From contig NZ_JAQRFI010000010.1 of NCBI RefSeq assembly GCF_028598805.1, positions 39,377 through 103,376 on the forward strand: a stretch of DNA of 64,000 nt, in the 5' to 3' direction. Each line of letters starts with the position of its first letter. The first letter of the stretch is position 1. This stretch comes from Xenorhabdus yunnanensis. GTDB lineage: Bacteria; Pseudomonadota; Gammaproteobacteria; Enterobacterales; Enterobacteriaceae. The position numbers and the translations under genes were made by a program. This document shows positions 9,020 through 19,883 of the stretch, one piece after another. The notes below the pieces were generated by a model. It was given only the letters and a program-made list of their open reading frames with translations, ran no database searches and had not been told where the DNA came from.

Positions 9020-9862
9020 TTTTTAATACATCCCATCTCAGACGAACTTATTCGACAGAGAAATAAATTATTAAGTTAACGTTAAGGCTGTACGTTAATA
9101 CAGCAAGTGGATTGCTTAGGTTTACATCTGAAAAAACAACAAATAAATAACAATAATTCCTATTTCCTTATTAAGGATAAGGTAAAGAATATAGTAGCGA
9201 GTAATTAACAAAGATTAAAATAATAACTCGACTAATCTCATTATTCAGAGTTTTTAAATTGTTAAGCTATTATTAATAGAATTGTTATGCATAAGGTATG
9301 GTTTTTTTCGAATGCTAATGAACTTTTATTCTGTTTTATAAGATTTACTATTAATTGATGATATCCTGTAAAAATAAAGATGATGTAAGCTACACATATA
9401 TATGTGTTTTGTTTTTTTTGCTATATCTTTAACTAAATGTTGTTTATTTGTAACCGATATTTGTTTGCATGGTTTTATATCAATCATTCTGATTATGTCG
9501 GTTGTTAAATCTATCCTTAAATCAAATTAAGGAAATTTTAATCCATACAAAGTTAACTTAATATTATTAACACTTTTCAGATAAACACCTATTCACAGAA
9601 GAATTATCATTTCACCCAAAAATACCGACCCCGTAAAAATAGAATTAATTCTTATGTATTGATCATGTAATGATCTATATTTCTTATTTTAGTTACAACA
9701 TACTTGTAATCATTATCTCCAACTCTAAACTATCACACTTCACCCAAACTCAAAAAATTTACTAATAAACCACTTTCCATAAGAATAATTCAGGCTAAAA
9801 AGAAGGGGGTTTTGTCAAGAAAAAGGCTATCTAAAGATAAATGTGATATATCTTTAGTAAAT
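9020..9862. other. Gene-free AT-rich region upstream of the fimbrial operon
   Basis: No convincing gene in 843 bases. It probably contains the fimbrial promoter. Visible structures are a perfect 16-base palindrome at 9392-9407 (ACACATATATATGTGT) followed by a T-rich stretch, and a 17-base sequence at 9689-9705 that also occurs at 2296-2312. I looked for an invertible promoter with flanking inverted repeats and a recombinase gene, and found neither. Confidence 0.5.
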
Positions 9863-9886
9863 AGAGGAGAAATACGTTTCTCCTCT
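9863..9886 (-). terminator. Hairpin downstream of ydgI
   Basis: Arms of 10 bases (AGAGGAGAAA and TTTCTCCTCT) with a 4-base loop, about 80 bases after the stop of the minus-strand permease gene. No strong U tract follows on either strand. Confidence 0.4.
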
Positions 9887-9968
9887 TAAACTACCCACTT
9901 GAGTGTAAACTAAATTAAGATTAAAGCTGTTTTTCTTTATCAAAACAATCTGATGATGTGAATTACTA

Positions 9969-11360
9969 TCAGTGTATTAACAACCACATAGATGGAATCG
10001 CTATCAGAAACAAAACCACCATGGATGATTTTTCCACTACATCCAAAGGGGGTTTTTCCTGATCTTGTTTGCGTGCATACAAAAAAACCAACAATCCGGG
10101 GACATATAGCACAACTGACAGCATAAGATTCATTAAACCAGAAGCATACAGTAACCATAACCCATAAACACAAGCTCCTAAGGCAATAGTAAATAAAGCT
10201 CGACTACTACGCTGAAAAGCAACCTTCATTAAAAATGCACCGACAAGAAAGTAGGGCACAAGAATCATTTCTGACGCTATGGAAAGCAATGTATTGTAAT
10301 TGCAGCTACTTAACCAAATTAAAATCAAAGAAAGTTGAATTGCACTGTTTGTGATCCAAAGTGATGACTCAGGTGCTTTTTTACTATTTTGTTTATTGAA
10401 CACTTTGGGGAATGAACCATGTAAGGAAGCAATGAATGATACTTCTGCCGCCATGATTGTCCAACTCAGATATGCACCACAAACAGAAATGATCAAACCC
10501 GTAATAATCACAATTTGACCAGAGGAACCCATTAATCCTACCATCAGCGTTGCCATTGAAGGATTGCGCATGGCTGCTAATTCAGGTCTGGAAACCAATC
10601 CTAATGAAAGCAGAGTAATCAGCACATATACCCCTAATGCAGAGATAACAGCCAATACGGTTGCAATACCAATATCCTTGCGTTTTTTGGCTCTGGCTGA
10701 AACAACAACTGCGCCTTCAACACCAATGAAAACCCATAGCGTAATTAACATTGTGTCTTTAACTTGCTGCCAGACAGGAATGCCCATTTCAATGCCACTG
10801 AAATCAAAAGAGAACACATCCATTTTAAAGGCGATGACAGCTAAGATAATAAACATGCCCAATGGCAATAATTTTGCCATTGTAGCCAGCAGATTGACTC
10901 CTGCAGCCGTCTGTACACCACGCAGTACCAGCCAGTGAACAAACCACAATAAGATGGATTCACCTATCAAAGATTGCCAAGTATTGCCATCACCAAAAAT
11001 TATGGAGTGTTCGGTATCAGTGAAAAAACTTAATGCAGCAAAGACGATAACCAAATAAGAAACATTGGCAATAATGGCACAGAACCAATATCCCCATGCA
11101 GAACAAAACCCAACTAACTCTCCAAAACCCTCTCTTGCATAAGTAAAAATGCCGCTATCCAAATCAGGGCGAAGTCGTGAAAGTAAAAGTAAGGAAGTGG
11201 CTAAAAAGAGAATACCTATGCCTGTTATTCCCCAACCAATCATTAATGCAGCAGGGCTACCTACCTGTGCCATATTTTGCGGCAAACTGAATACACCGGC
11301 ACCGACCATAGAACTGAGTACCAGTGCTGTCAGAGACGTCAGGCCTAATTTCTTTTCCAA
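9969..11360 (-). CDS. ydgI: YdgI/ArcD-like amino acid antiporter (APC superfamily)
   Basis: 463 residues from a TTG start at 11360, chosen because AGGAA lies 7 bases upstream and because the product then begins MEKKLGLTSLTALVLSSMVG exactly where E. coli YdgI begins; a longer frame reaches 11438 but lacks this support. About 12 membrane segments are present, with the APC-family SSMVGAGVFSLPQNMA motif in the first one. The E. coli homologue is annotated as a putative arginine/ornithine antiporter of the inner membrane. Next gene on the same strand is ydgH, as in E. coli. Confidence 0.85.
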   Translation of the reverse strand: MEKKLGLTSLTALVLSSMVGAGVFSLPQNMAQVGSPAALMIGWGITGIGILFLATSLLLLSRLRPDLDSGIFTYAREGFGELVGFCSAWGYWFCAIIANVSYLVIVFAALSFFTDTEHSIIFGDGNTWQSLIGESILLWFVHWLVLRGVQTAAGVNLLATMAKLLPLGMFIILAVIAFKMDVFSFDFSGIEMGIPVWQQVKDTMLITLWVFIGVEGAVVVSARAKKRKDIGIATVLAVISALGVYVLITLLSLGLVSRPELAAMRNPSMATLMVGLMGSSGQIVIITGLIISVCGAYLSWTIMAAEVSFIASLHGSFPKVFNKQNSKKAPESSLWITNSAIQLSLILIWLSSCNYNTLLSIASEMILVPYFLVGAFLMKVAFQRSSRALFTIALGACVYGLWLLYASGLMNLMLSVVLYVPGLLVFLYARKQDQEKPPLDVVEKSSMVVLFLIAIPSMWLLIH

Positions 11361-11719
11361 AGATACGTTCCTAAAAATAATATAATCAACACGATTAGCC
11401 AGAACAGTTGTCCTGAATATCGAATACATATTGGACATTTATTGCATCCATGCTATGGATTGCAGGAAAGATTTAGTAGATAAATCTAAAAACAGGGCGA
11501 TTCTACGGAGTGAAAGGATTGTATGCAATGGTTGACTATGCAAAAAAACATAAATTTTATGCATAAGATTGTGTTTGTCACTGAGAAAACAAATTAAAAA
11601 TAATTTTCCAAATGCGTACTATTACCTTAATAAACATGGAAAATTCAAAAAAAACCAATAAAGAAGGCACAAATGTTCTTTATGCCTTCTTTATGAACTG
11701 CTGAACTACACGATTGTGA

Positions 11720-12688
11720 TTATTTGAATAAATCTGCACTGATGGTAACGTTACCACCATTAGACTGCCATTCTCTAGTGATATGGTAGTATTTTGCTCC
11801 TTTCTCTGCGGCACGCTTAGCAATCTGATAAGAAACCTCAGGTGCGGTAGTGTAATAACCAGAGAAGGTAACAGAGTCAAATGGAACCATCTGAGCTGCT
11901 GATGCCTTATTTAACTCTTGAATCTTTATACCATTAGGTAAAGTTACCGTGTAACGTCCACCTTTTGATGACTGGGTTTCAAAAAATTGACCAACCACAT
12001 TGCTTGTTGAAGTCGAAGAAGCAATGCCCGGAATTTCGACTTTCCTGGCTTCTTCTCCACCTTGTGCCAAAGCTTGGCGCCCTGATTCAGAATCGGCCGG
12101 AATCACGGCTTTATTAGATTGAACCTTACGTTTTGGCGCATCTTCTTTATAAACATATGCTGTGACTATTTGGTTGCCGCCATTATTTGGTGCGATATCA
12201 CGAACAATAAAGAAAGATGCTGCATCTTTCTTTTTCGCCGCTTTAGCGATGGCTTCTTTCAGGTCAGGATCAGTAGGGAAATAACCATTTACTGTTACAG
12301 TATCGAAAGGTTCCAAAGTGGTTGCTTCTGTCTTAGGTAACTCTTTGATGCCACGATAGATGCGATAATTAGGTGTTTTATCTGCTTTTTCTGCATCTTT
12401 ATGGTACAAATCGGCTACAACACGTAAATTACCACGTCCATTGAGATCGTCGAGACTTTGGATGTAAAAACTCTCAGCGCCTTTTTTATCCGCCTGACGG
12501 GAAACCGCATCAGCAGCTTCATAAATTGCATTAAAACGCCCAGTGACTGCGATCCGCTCAAAGGGTTTAAGCTCTTCGGCTTGTTTTGGAGTCAATTCTT
12601 TAGCCGCATGTGCAGCAGTAATAGTAGTAGTTAAAATAGTAGTTAACGAGAACACCGCAGTAGCGATGATCGTTGTCTTCAGCTTCAT
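11720..12688 (-). CDS. ydgH: YdgH, periplasmic protein with three DUF1471 (YhcN-like) domains
   Basis: 322 residues from the ATG at 12688, which has AAAGGA just upstream and opens with a signal peptide (MKLKTTIIATAVFSLTTILT..AHA). Three repeats of the DUF1471/BhsA-type fold are visible, each with an F-(D/E)-x-(V/I)-x-(V/F)-x-G start (PFERIAVTGRF, PFDTVTVNGYF, PFDSVTFSGYY). Near full-length similarity to E. coli YdgH includes the linker VGQFFETQSSKGGRYTVTLP. Its molecular role is unsettled; family members are linked to stress and envelope responses. It is divergent from pntA, the same order as in E. coli. Confidence 0.93.
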   Translation of the reverse strand: MKLKTTIIATAVFSLTTILTTTITAAHAAKELTPKQAEELKPFERIAVTGRFNAIYEAADAVSRQADKKGAESFYIQSLDDLNGRGNLRVVADLYHKDAEKADKTPNYRIYRGIKELPKTEATTLEPFDTVTVNGYFPTDPDLKEAIAKAAKKKDAASFFIVRDIAPNNGGNQIVTAYVYKEDAPKRKVQSNKAVIPADSESGRQALAQGGEEARKVEIPGIASSTSTSNVVGQFFETQSSKGGRYTVTLPNGIKIQELNKASAAQMVPFDSVTFSGYYTTAPEVSYQIAKRAAEKGAKYYHITREWQSNGGNVTISADLFK

Positions 12689-13078
12689 AAAAAATCCTTT
12701 CGCCTTGCGCATTAAAATATTTATAACGTGCTGAACATTGTTATGCATCACATAGATCGCAATTATTACATGTAATAATGCTAATTGTCGCAAGAAATTA
12801 TGCCTTCTAAAGAAACGATTACTAATTTTTAGTATATGACACTGAGAATTTTAATAAATATAGTAAGTTATACGAGCTGAATAATTGTTTACATTAACAG
12901 GTTATTTTGATTTTTCTGACTTTATCATGATAATTCGTGAATATAATTTTCATTACGTTACTATTTTATATTCTATTGATAGGTTTTGCTGATAGTAGAA
13001 ATAAAATCAATCTAATCGTTAAATAGGCTTCAACAAGGTAATAATCAGTAATATTTCATTCTTAAAGAAGGAAACATT

Positions 13079-14614
13079 ATGCACATTGGTGTACCAAAAG
13101 AGCGACTTTCCAACGAAGCACGCGTTGCTGCCACACCATCGACCGTGGAGCAATTGCGTAAATTGGGATTTAACGTCACAGTTGAAACGGGAGCAGGGCA
13201 ACTTGCCAGTTTTGATAATATGGCTTATCAAAAAGCAGGGGCTGATATAGCAGAAAGCCACCAGATTTGGCAATCAGATATCATTTTAAAAGTAAACGCC
13301 CCTGAAGATGATGAAATTGCATTGATGAAAGAAGGTGCTACGCTGATTAGTTTTATCTGGCCAGCGCAAAATTCGGAGTTAATGGAAAAACTTGCAGAGC
13401 GCAAGATTACTGCTTTGTCCATGGATGCAGTTCCACGAATTTCTCGTGCTCAATCTTTAGATGCTCTTAGCTCAATGGCGAATATTGCTGGTTATCGTGC
13501 CATTGTTGAAGCTGCTCACGAGTTTGGTCGTTTTTTCACGGGGCAGATTACAGCAGCAGGCAAAGTACCACCAGCCAAGGTGATGATTATTGGAGCAGGT
13601 GTTGCTGGATTGGCTGCCATTGGGGCAGCAGGCAGCCTTGGTGCGATTGTCCGTGCTTTTGATACACGTCCGGAAGTTAAGGAACAAGTACAAAGCATAG
13701 GAGCTGAGTTTTTGGAATTGAATTTCAAAGAAGAGGCAGGCAGTGGCGACGGTTACGCAAAAGTGATGTCAGAAGCCTTTATCAAAGCAGAAATGGAATT
13801 GTTTGCTGCACAAGCAAAAGAAGTCGACATTATCGTTACAACTGCCTTGATTCCGGGAAGAACTGCACCACGGCTTATTACAAAAGAAATGGTTGATTCC
13901 ATGAAACCTGGCAGCGTGATTGTTGATCTGGCTGCCCAAAATGGAGGCAACTGTGAATATACGGAGGCTGATAAGCTAATCGTGACACCAAATAGCGTGA
14001 AAGTTATCGGTTATACCGACTTGCCTAGCCGACTACCCACTCAATCATCACAACTCTATGGAACAAACCTCGTCAATTTGTTGAAACTACTGTGCAAAGA
14101 GAAAAATGGAGAAATCGTTGTTGATTTTGATGATGTCGTTATTCGCGGTGTCACTGTCATTAAAGCAGGTGAAATCACATGGCCCGCGCCACCGATCCAA
14201 GTTTCAGCTCAGCCAGCAACGGCCAAACCGACATCAGCAAAAAAAGAGGAAAAACCGACAGAAAAGCCCAAATCTTCGTGGCTGAAGTATGGAATATTCG
14301 CGCTAGCAATAATCCTGTATGGCTGGTTGGCACATGTTGCACCGAAAGAATTTTTATCTCATTTTACCGTTTTTGCCTTGTCTTGTGTGGTGGGATATTA
14401 CGTTGTCTGGAATGTCAGCCATTCATTGCACACACCATTGATGTCTGTCACCAACGCTATTTCCGGAATTATTGTGGTTGGGGCCGTACTACAAATTGGT
14501 GAAGGGGGATGGGTGAGTTTCTTCTCATTCATTGCCGTGTTAATTGCCAGCATCAATATTTTTGGTGGCTTTACTGTCACCCAACGTATGCTGAAAATGT
14601 TTCGTAAAGGATAA
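13079..14614 (+). CDS. pntA: NAD(P) transhydrogenase subunit alpha
   Basis: 511 residues, close to the E. coli length. PntA holds the NAD(H)-binding domain I and the first membrane helices of the proton-pumping transhydrogenase, which makes NADPH from NADH using the proton gradient at the inner membrane. Visible features: the alanine dehydrogenase/PNT N-terminus ([20 protein letters not shown]), the nucleotide loop [18 protein letters not shown] near residue 170, an Ala/Lys/Pro-rich linker around 375-395, and about four C-terminal membrane segments. AAGAAGGAAAC gives a good RBS. pntB follows after 10 bases. Confidence 0.97.
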   Translation: MHIGVPKERLSNEARVAATPSTVEQLRKLGFNVTVETGAGQLASFDNMAYQKAGADIAESHQIWQSDIILKVNAPEDDEIALMKEGATLISFIWPAQNSELMEKLAERKITALSMDAVPRISRAQSLDALSSMANIAGYRAIVEAAHEFGRFFTGQITAAGKVPPAKVMIIGAGVAGLAAIGAAGSLGAIVRAFDTRPEVKEQVQSIGAEFLELNFKEEAGSGDGYAKVMSEAFIKAEMELFAAQAKEVDIIVTTALIPGRTAPRLITKEMVDSMKPGSVIVDLAAQNGGNCEYTEADKLIVTPNSVKVIGYTDLPSRLPTQSSQLYGTNLVNLLKLLCKEKNGEIVVDFDDVVIRGVTVIKAGEITWPAPPIQVSAQPATAKPTSAKKEEKPTEKPKSSWLKYGIFALAIILYGWLAHVAPKEFLSHFTVFALSCVVGYYVVWNVSHSLHTPLMSVTNAISGIIVVGAVLQIGEGGWVSFFSFIAVLIASINIFGGFTVTQRMLKMFRKG

Positions 14615-14624
14615 GGGGTAACTT

Positions 14625-16013
14625 ATGTCAAACGGAATAGTTACAGCAGCATATATTGTTGCCGCCATTTTGTTCATTTTCAGTCTTGCCGGGCTTTCCC
14701 GCCACGAAAGCGCCAAACGCGGTAACATTTTTGGCATCGTTGGTATGGCGATTGCTTTGATTGCCACTATTTTAGGGCCTGATACGGGTAAAATGGGTTG
14801 GATTATTTTAGCGATGGTCATCGGTGCGGTCATTGGTATTCGCCTCGCCAAAAAAGTCGAAATGACCGAAATGCCAGAATTAGTTGCTATCCTGCACAGT
14901 TTTGTCGGTTTGGCAGCGGTTTTGGTTGGTTTCAATAGCTTCATTACCCATGATATTTTCGCCACTCCCATTATGGAAAATATTCATCTGACAGAAGTCT
15001 TCCTTGGGGTATTTATTGGTGCCGTAACATTTACTGGCTCGGTTGTGGCATTCGGTAAATTGCGTGGAAAAATCTCTTCTAAGCCATTGATGTTGCCACA
15101 CCGCCATAAACTTAATCTGGCAGCATTGATTGTATCTCTGATATTAATGTTCACTTTTATAAAAACAGAAAGTGTTGGCCTACAAGTTTTCACTTTACTG
15201 GTGATGACAGCCATCTCACTCGCTTTTGGCTGGCATTTAGTTGCTTCCATTGGTGGGGCGGATATGCCTGTCGTTATTTCCATGCTGAACTCATATTCAG
15301 GCTGGGCGGCGGCTGCGGCAGGTTTCATGCTAAGTAATGACTTGCTGATAGTCACTGGTGCATTAGTGGGGTCTTCGGGAGCAATTCTTTCTTATATTAT
15401 GTGCAAGGCGATGAACCGTTCTTTTATCAGCGTCATCGCTGGCGGTTTCGGTACAGATGGTGCTTCATCCAGTGATGAACACGATATAGGAGAGCATCGT
15501 GAAACAACAGCGGAAGACGTTGCTGAACTGCTGAAAAACTCCACATCAGTAATTATTACACCAGGCTACGGCATGGCAGTTGCACAAGCGCAGTATCCCG
15601 TTCATGACATCACAGCGAAATTGCGTGATAAAGGTATCAAAGTTCGCTTTGGTATTCATCCTGTTGCGGGACGTTTGCCGGGGCATATGAACGTACTGCT
15701 TGCAGAGGCTAGAGTTCCTTACGATATTGTCTTAGAACTGGATGAAATTAATGATGATTTTTCTGAAACCGATACGGTTTTAGTCATCGGAGCAAATGAC
15801 ACCGTAAACCCGGCCGCTCAGGAAGATCCTTCAAGCCCTATTGCTGGAATGCCGATATTGGAAGTTTGGAAAGCCCAAAACGTCATCGTGTTTAAGCGTT
15901 CTATGAATACAGGATATGCTGGGGTACAAAACCCATTATTCTTCAAAGAGAATACACAAATGTTGTTTGGTGATGCTAAAGAGAGTGTAGAAGCAATTCT
16001 TCAAGCTTTATAA
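14625..16013 (+). CDS. pntB: NAD(P) transhydrogenase subunit beta
   Basis: 462 residues, the standard size. The N-terminal half has about nine membrane helices that carry the proton path; the C-terminal half is the NADP(H)-binding domain III with the [10 protein letters not shown] loop and the [22 protein letters not shown] segment conserved in PntB. It pairs with PntA in the same operon, with a typical short gap and an AAGGGG RBS. The gene is intact to its stop and is followed by an intrinsic terminator. Confidence 0.97.
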   Translation: MSNGIVTAAYIVAAILFIFSLAGLSRHESAKRGNIFGIVGMAIALIATILGPDTGKMGWIILAMVIGAVIGIRLAKKVEMTEMPELVAILHSFVGLAAVLVGFNSFITHDIFATPIMENIHLTEVFLGVFIGAVTFTGSVVAFGKLRGKISSKPLMLPHRHKLNLAALIVSLILMFTFIKTESVGLQVFTLLVMTAISLAFGWHLVASIGGADMPVVISMLNSYSGWAAAAAGFMLSNDLLIVTGALVGSSGAILSYIMCKAMNRSFISVIAGGFGTDGASSSDEHDIGEHRETTAEDVAELLKNSTSVIITPGYGMAVAQAQYPVHDITAKLRDKGIKVRFGIHPVAGRLPGHMNVLLAEARVPYDIVLELDEINDDFSETDTVLVIGANDTVNPAAQEDPSSPIAGMPILEVWKAQNVIVFKRSMNTGYAGVQNPLFFKENTQMLFGDAKESVEAILQAL

Positions 16014-16051
16014 CTGCTATGCCTAATAGATTTTAAGCATTCTAAATAACC

Positions 16052-16085
16052 AAGAGCTTCATGTTATAACGCGAGGCTCTTTTTT
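16052..16085 (+). terminator. Rho-independent terminator of pntAB
   Basis: Stem AAGAGCTTC...GAGGCTCTT with one mismatch, then a run of T, 38 bases after the pntB stop. Confidence 0.75.
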
Positions 16086-16285
16086 ATTATATTTTCATAA
16101 AACTTAATGCCTGGTAACATTGGTTCACCGCCATGCCATATAAAATGGATTTTAGCTAGATCGTTAATTGTCTCTTATGTATACAGTTCCGGGTTATAAC
16201 TCAGCTCGCATATGATATTTTGTGGCATATTTATATAGAAAATCAAGCCTAGGTTACATAGATGAAATATACAATTTCATGCTAA

Positions 16286-16744
16286 AAAAACAAGTTACCA
16301 TTTATTGTTATCCCATTAAATAAATCAGGGAACGTTGTAGATAATTATACAGATCTAGGATTAGATCCTGATGAATACTATATACCTTGGAGTAAATTAT
16401 ACGACAAATGGTTTTATGCAGCCCCTGAGAACTGTATATTTATTTCTGATTTTGTAAGAAAAACTCAGACAATATTAGCAGGAAGAGCCGCAGATTGTCT
16501 AGGAATATCTCAATGCGGTAACACTACTTTCTCTGTTGATCCTATAGGAGATGTATATCTATGTGCAAGCTTTTCTACCCAACCTGATATGAAATATGGC
16601 AATCTTCAGAATAACTCCATTCTAGAATTAATGACTGGGACACGGGCTACTTTGTATAGGATAGCAGTGTGGCCGAAAAGGGCAGGGATGCAGCTACCTG
16701 ACGGGAGTGTTCCTGATTCACCGCCCGGTAAAACCGGGCTTTAA
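16286..16744 (+). pseudogene. Remnant of a radical SAM/SPASM maturase
   Basis: An open frame without a usable start reads KLPFIVIPLNKSGNVVDNY, later SQCGNTTFSVDPIGDVYLC and then MKYGNLQNNSILELM. The C-G-(x)n-G-x-V-Y-x-C...GN(L/I)x(N/D)x(S)ILEL pattern is that of SPASM domains, which hold auxiliary Fe-S clusters at the C-terminal end of radical SAM enzymes that mature ribosomal peptides. The radical SAM core with its CX3CX2C motif is missing, and no precursor peptide gene was found nearby. The last ~30 codons overlap an unrelated minus-strand fragment, so the original end is lost too. Confidence 0.5.
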
Positions 16745-16823
16745 AGCTGTCCCATTTCGCTTCTCCTACCGCGAATCGGGTCAGCCTCGATTGCTGGTCA
16801 ATCTCTCGCTGTAGTGTATAGCC
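16647..16823 (-). pseudogene. Coding-like fragment, origin unknown
   Basis: The minus strand gives a 58-codon stretch with amino acid-like composition (GYTLQREIDQQSRLTRFAVG, then EAKWDSFKARFYRAVNQEHS) ending at a TAG. It has no start and begins right after an in-frame stop, so it looks like the 3' end of a larger gene left after a deletion. I do not recognise the family. Its base composition is higher in GC than the surroundings. Confidence 0.3.
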
Positions 16824-17028
16824 AACTTACTTTTGAATTCATCACTATCAATAAACAGGAGTAATCATCAGTAAAATTAATGTGACGAATATCTAATTTA
16901 TTTATGAAAAACTTACCAATAATGTGATTATTGTCCAATTTATACATTGATACTATTACTAAATAGTCTTAACTGTTATATACATTATTATGAATAGTAT
17001 ACTGATTCCAGAGTGGAAGGATAAAAGT

Positions 17029-17133
17029 ATGTACTCATCTTATGATGTATTAATAGTATTAAGAGGTTTCTTCAATATGAAGAAATGGTTTAATATTGAC
17101 ACTGAACTTGCCTTCTTTTTCCCTCAGAAATAA
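17029..17133 (+). CDS. tnaC: TnaC, tryptophanase operon leader peptide
   Basis: 34 codons, preceded by GGAAGGATAAAAG as RBS. TnaC works in the ribosome: with free tryptophan bound, the nascent peptide blocks its own release, which masks the transcript from Rho and turns on tnaA. The residues known to matter are present with the right spacing: W20, N22, D24 and P32 match W12, N14, D16 and P24 of E. coli TnaC, in the core KKWFNID...P. The peptide is longer than in E. coli and resembles the Proteus form. The 99 bases between it and tnaA would hold the Rho-sensitive pause region. A half-conserved CRP-like TGTGA is at 16923-16927. Confidence 0.9.
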   Translation: MYSSYDVLIVLRGFFNMKKWFNIDTELAFFFPQK

Positions 17134-17232
17134 TACCTGTTTTATTTTACTCTATCTATTTTGATTTCGCTTTTTTTGTTCATGCAAAAAGAGTCGGAAA
17201 TTTTTATTTAATTTCATATTAAAGGTATTGTT

Positions 17233-18636
17233 ATGGCTAAAAGAATCGTAGAACCGTTCCGCATTAAAATGGTAGAAAATATCCGTATTCCATCAAGAGA
17301 AGAGCGTGAAGCCGCATTAAAAGAAGCCGGTTATAATCCATTTTTACTTCCTAGCAGTGCGGTATATATTGATTTATTAACCGATTCCGGCACAAATGCG
17401 ATGAGTGACCAGCAATGGGCTGCGATGATGACGGGTGATGAAGCTTATGCGGGTTCCAGAAATTATTACGATTTAAAAGATAAGGTAAAAGAATTATTTG
17501 ATTACGATTATGTAATTCCCGCTCATCAGGGACGTGGAGCGGAAAATATTCTTTTTCCAATATTGTTAAAGACAAAACAACAAGAAGGTAAAGCAAAAAA
17601 TCCCGTTTTTATTTCTAATTTCCACTTTGATACAACCGCTGCACACGTAGAATTAAATGGTTGTAAGGCAATTAACATTGTCACTGAAAAAGCATTTGAC
17701 TCTGAAAATTATTATGATTGGAAAGGCGATTTTGATATTGAAAAATTAAAGGCCATTATTGCTGAACACGGTGAAGATAATGTGGTTGCCATTGTATCAA
17801 CGGTGACTTGTAATAGTGCAGGAGGTCAACCGATCGCAATGAGTAATTTAAAAGAAATCTATGAAATAGCCAAACAACATAATATTTTTGTAGTCATGGA
17901 TTCTGCCCGTTTCTGTGAAAACGCCTATTTTATTAAAGAGCGCGATCCTCAATATAAAAACGCAACAATTAAAGAAATTATTCTTGATATGTACAAATAT
18001 GCTGATGCATTAACCATGTCGGCGAAAAAAGATCCATTACTAAACATCGGCGGATTGGTATGTATTAAAAATGATGAAAATATCTTTACTTTAGCAAGAC
18101 AACGTTGTGTTCCTATGGAAGGATTTGTCACCTACGGTGGACTCGCTGGGCGTGATATGGCAGCAATGGTTCAAGGATTAGAAGAAGGAACGAAGGAAGA
18201 ATATCTGCATTATCGTATCGGTCAGGTGAAATATTTGGGAGATCGCCTGCGGGAAGAAGGCATTCCTATTCAGTATCCTACTGGAGGACATGCTGTTTTT
18301 GTCGATTGTAAAAAATTAGTTCCCCATATTCCCGGAGATCAGTTCCCTGCACAGGCTATTATTAATGCACTTTATCTGGAATCAGGTGTGCGTGCGGTAG
18401 AAATTGGCTCGTTTCTTTTAGGGCGTGATCCGACAACAGGAAAACAGAAACATTCTAATATGGAGTTTATGCGTCTGACTATTGCTCGTCGGGTATATAC
18501 CAATGACCATATGGATTATATTGCAGATGCGTTAATTGGTCTGAAGGATAAATTCCAATCCCTTAAAGGGCTTGAGTTTGAATATGAGCCTCCGGTATTA
18601 AGACACTTTACGGCCAGATTAAAGCCTATCAAATAA
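17233..18636 (+). CDS. tnaA: Tryptophanase
   Basis: 467 residues, full length, very close to Proteus vulgaris tryptophanase throughout as I recall it. The PLP enzyme breaks L-tryptophan into indole, pyruvate and ammonia in the cytoplasm. Visible features: [12 protein letters not shown] near the start, [14 protein letters not shown] around residue 91-104, the SAKKDPL motif with the PLP lysine at K266, and the C-terminal [14 protein letters not shown]. Tyrosine phenol-lyase is a close relative, but the sequence follows tryptophanase and a TnaC leader lies upstream. It is controlled by that leader and probably by catabolite repression. The usual partner permease tnaB is destroyed just downstream. 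Confidence 0.96.
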   Translation: MAKRIVEPFRIKMVENIRIPSREEREAALKEAGYNPFLLPSSAVYIDLLTDSGTNAMSDQQWAAMMTGDEAYAGSRNYYDLKDKVKELFDYDYVIPAHQGRGAENILFPILLKTKQQEGKAKNPVFISNFHFDTTAAHVELNGCKAINIVTEKAFDSENYYDWKGDFDIEKLKAIIAEHGEDNVVAIVSTVTCNSAGGQPIAMSNLKEIYEIAKQHNIFVVMDSARFCENAYFIKERDPQYKNATIKEIILDMYKYADALTMSAKKDPLLNIGGLVCIKNDENIFTLARQRCVPMEGFVTYGGLAGRDMAAMVQGLEEGTKEEYLHYRIGQVKYLGDRLREEGIPIQYPTGGHAVFVDCKKLVPHIPGDQFPAQAIINALYLESGVRAVEIGSFLLGRDPTTGKQKHSNMEFMRLTIARRVYTNDHMDYIADALIGLKDKFQSLKGLEFEYEPPVLRHFTARLKPIK

Positions 18637-18650
18637 CCATTATTAATAAC

Positions 18651-18673
18651 GGCTCTCGTGCAATACGAGAGCC
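18651..18673 (+). terminator. Hairpin between tnaA and tnaB remnant
   Basis: Perfect 9-bp arms GGCTCTCGT / ACGAGAGCC 14 bases after the tnaA stop. Only a weak T stretch follows, so it may attenuate or protect the tnaA message more than fully terminate. Confidence 0.5.
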
Positions 18674-18701
18674 TTATCCTTATTCTATTAAGGAAATAAC
18701 A

Positions 18702-19165
18702 ATGAGCCATTTAATTAATAAAGAACCCTCAATTACTGTAGGAGGTTTTGTACTGGGTGGTGCAATGATAGGGGCCGGAATGGGTTCTCAATCAGTGCGG
18801 TCTTTTGCTCATTTTTAGGCGTCGCAATTGGTTTATTTGACTATATATTATCCACGTTTAATTTTAAGGATAATTCTGACGGGAGATTGAAATCAGCACT
18901 GATTTGTTTTGCTCCTCCACTATTGTTATGTATGTTTTTTCCAAACGGATTTTTAATTGCTATTGCGTATGCTGGTATGGCCGCTTGCATTTGGGCGATT
19001 ATCTGTCCGGCAGTGATGGCTTTAAAAGTCCGAAAAAAATTTCCTGAGTCTGGTTTTACAGTATGGGGTGGTAAGGGATTAATTTATACAGTCATTGCAT
19101 TTGGTATATTCGGTATCATTTGCCAATTATTGGCACAGTTTAATTTATTACCTATCTACCGCTGA
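18702..19165 (+). pseudogene. tnaB: tnaB tryptophan permease with large internal deletion
   Basis: The start has a good RBS (AAGGAAATAAC) and the first ~25 residues read MSHLINKEPSITVGGFVLGG then AMIGAGM, as in TnaB/Mtr permeases. The sequence then jumps, out of frame, to the last ~110 residues: FLGVAIGLFDYILSTFNFKD, MFFPNGFLIAIAYAG, FTVWGGKGLIYT. TnaB is about 415 residues, so roughly 280 internal residues and most membrane helices are gone. The product cannot transport tryptophan. Its place directly after tnaA confirms what it was. Confidence 0.9.
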
Positions 19166-19379
19166 TTGGCTGCTGTAACTTTCATGTTAGTCAACGTGGT
19201 CTGATTTGAATTAAAAATCAAGCATCTTCAATAAGAATTGATATAAACAGGATCTGAATGCACAAGAATTTTCCCCGGAAAACCGGACGATAGATGCGTT
19301 ATTTATTTCTCCCTTTGGGTTTAAAACCGTGTTCGAAAAGTAACGATAAAACCGAACTGACAGGAAAGTTTAGATTTTA

Positions 19380-19565
19380 TCAATAAGTTACCTATCTGGT
19401 TTTGCAAAGACTGATTTCTACGAAAGTGGACATTTTGCTGGTATGGCGCGCGTGTTGGGTATTGCTGTTGCTGTCTTTCTTGCCTGGCGAAAAATGCCAT
19501 TGATTGTGGTGATTTTAGTTGCAGAAATTGTAACGGCGCTACTACGCTACGCAGGAATAAGTTAA
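19380..19565 (+). pseudogene. azlD-type branched-chain amino acid exporter remnant
   Basis: The frame from 19380 gives 61 codons reading ISYLSGFAKTDFYESGHFAG, MARVLGIAVAVFLAWRKMP and LIVVILVAEIVTALLRYAGI before a stop. This matches the C-terminal half of small AzlD-family membrane proteins as I recall them. The N-terminal half and the partner azlC are absent. The surrounding 19166-19883 shows no other gene. Confidence 0.5.
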
Positions 19566-19883
19566 AAAAATATTGTTGGACATCCATATAGTGTCGTTGT
19601 GCCAAAACCAAATAGCTGCATTCATTTTACTGGATGTCCACCATTAGAGATAAATCATCACGAATAGTAAAACTCTCAACATTGATTTAGCAAAATCCGT
19701 CACCCTGCATCCATCTATCTATCTTGCAACTCTGCCAAACCCCAAATTTAAATCAGTCCTTTTACAAAAATTTAAATTAAATGTGAGATTATGCAACCGC
19801 AATATAATACCTAGCTGGGTATTAATAGCACAAAACATAAACAAGCATGCAACACAAAGAAGAGCGACAAAGGAATTACCCAA

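Noticed and set aside
9020..9968. Possible invertible fimbrial promoter (MR/P-like switch)
   Set aside because: No flanking inverted repeats and no recombinase gene beside the operon were found.
17233..18636. Tyrosine phenol-lyase
   Set aside because: Sequence follows Proteus tryptophanase along its length and a TnaC leader lies upstream.
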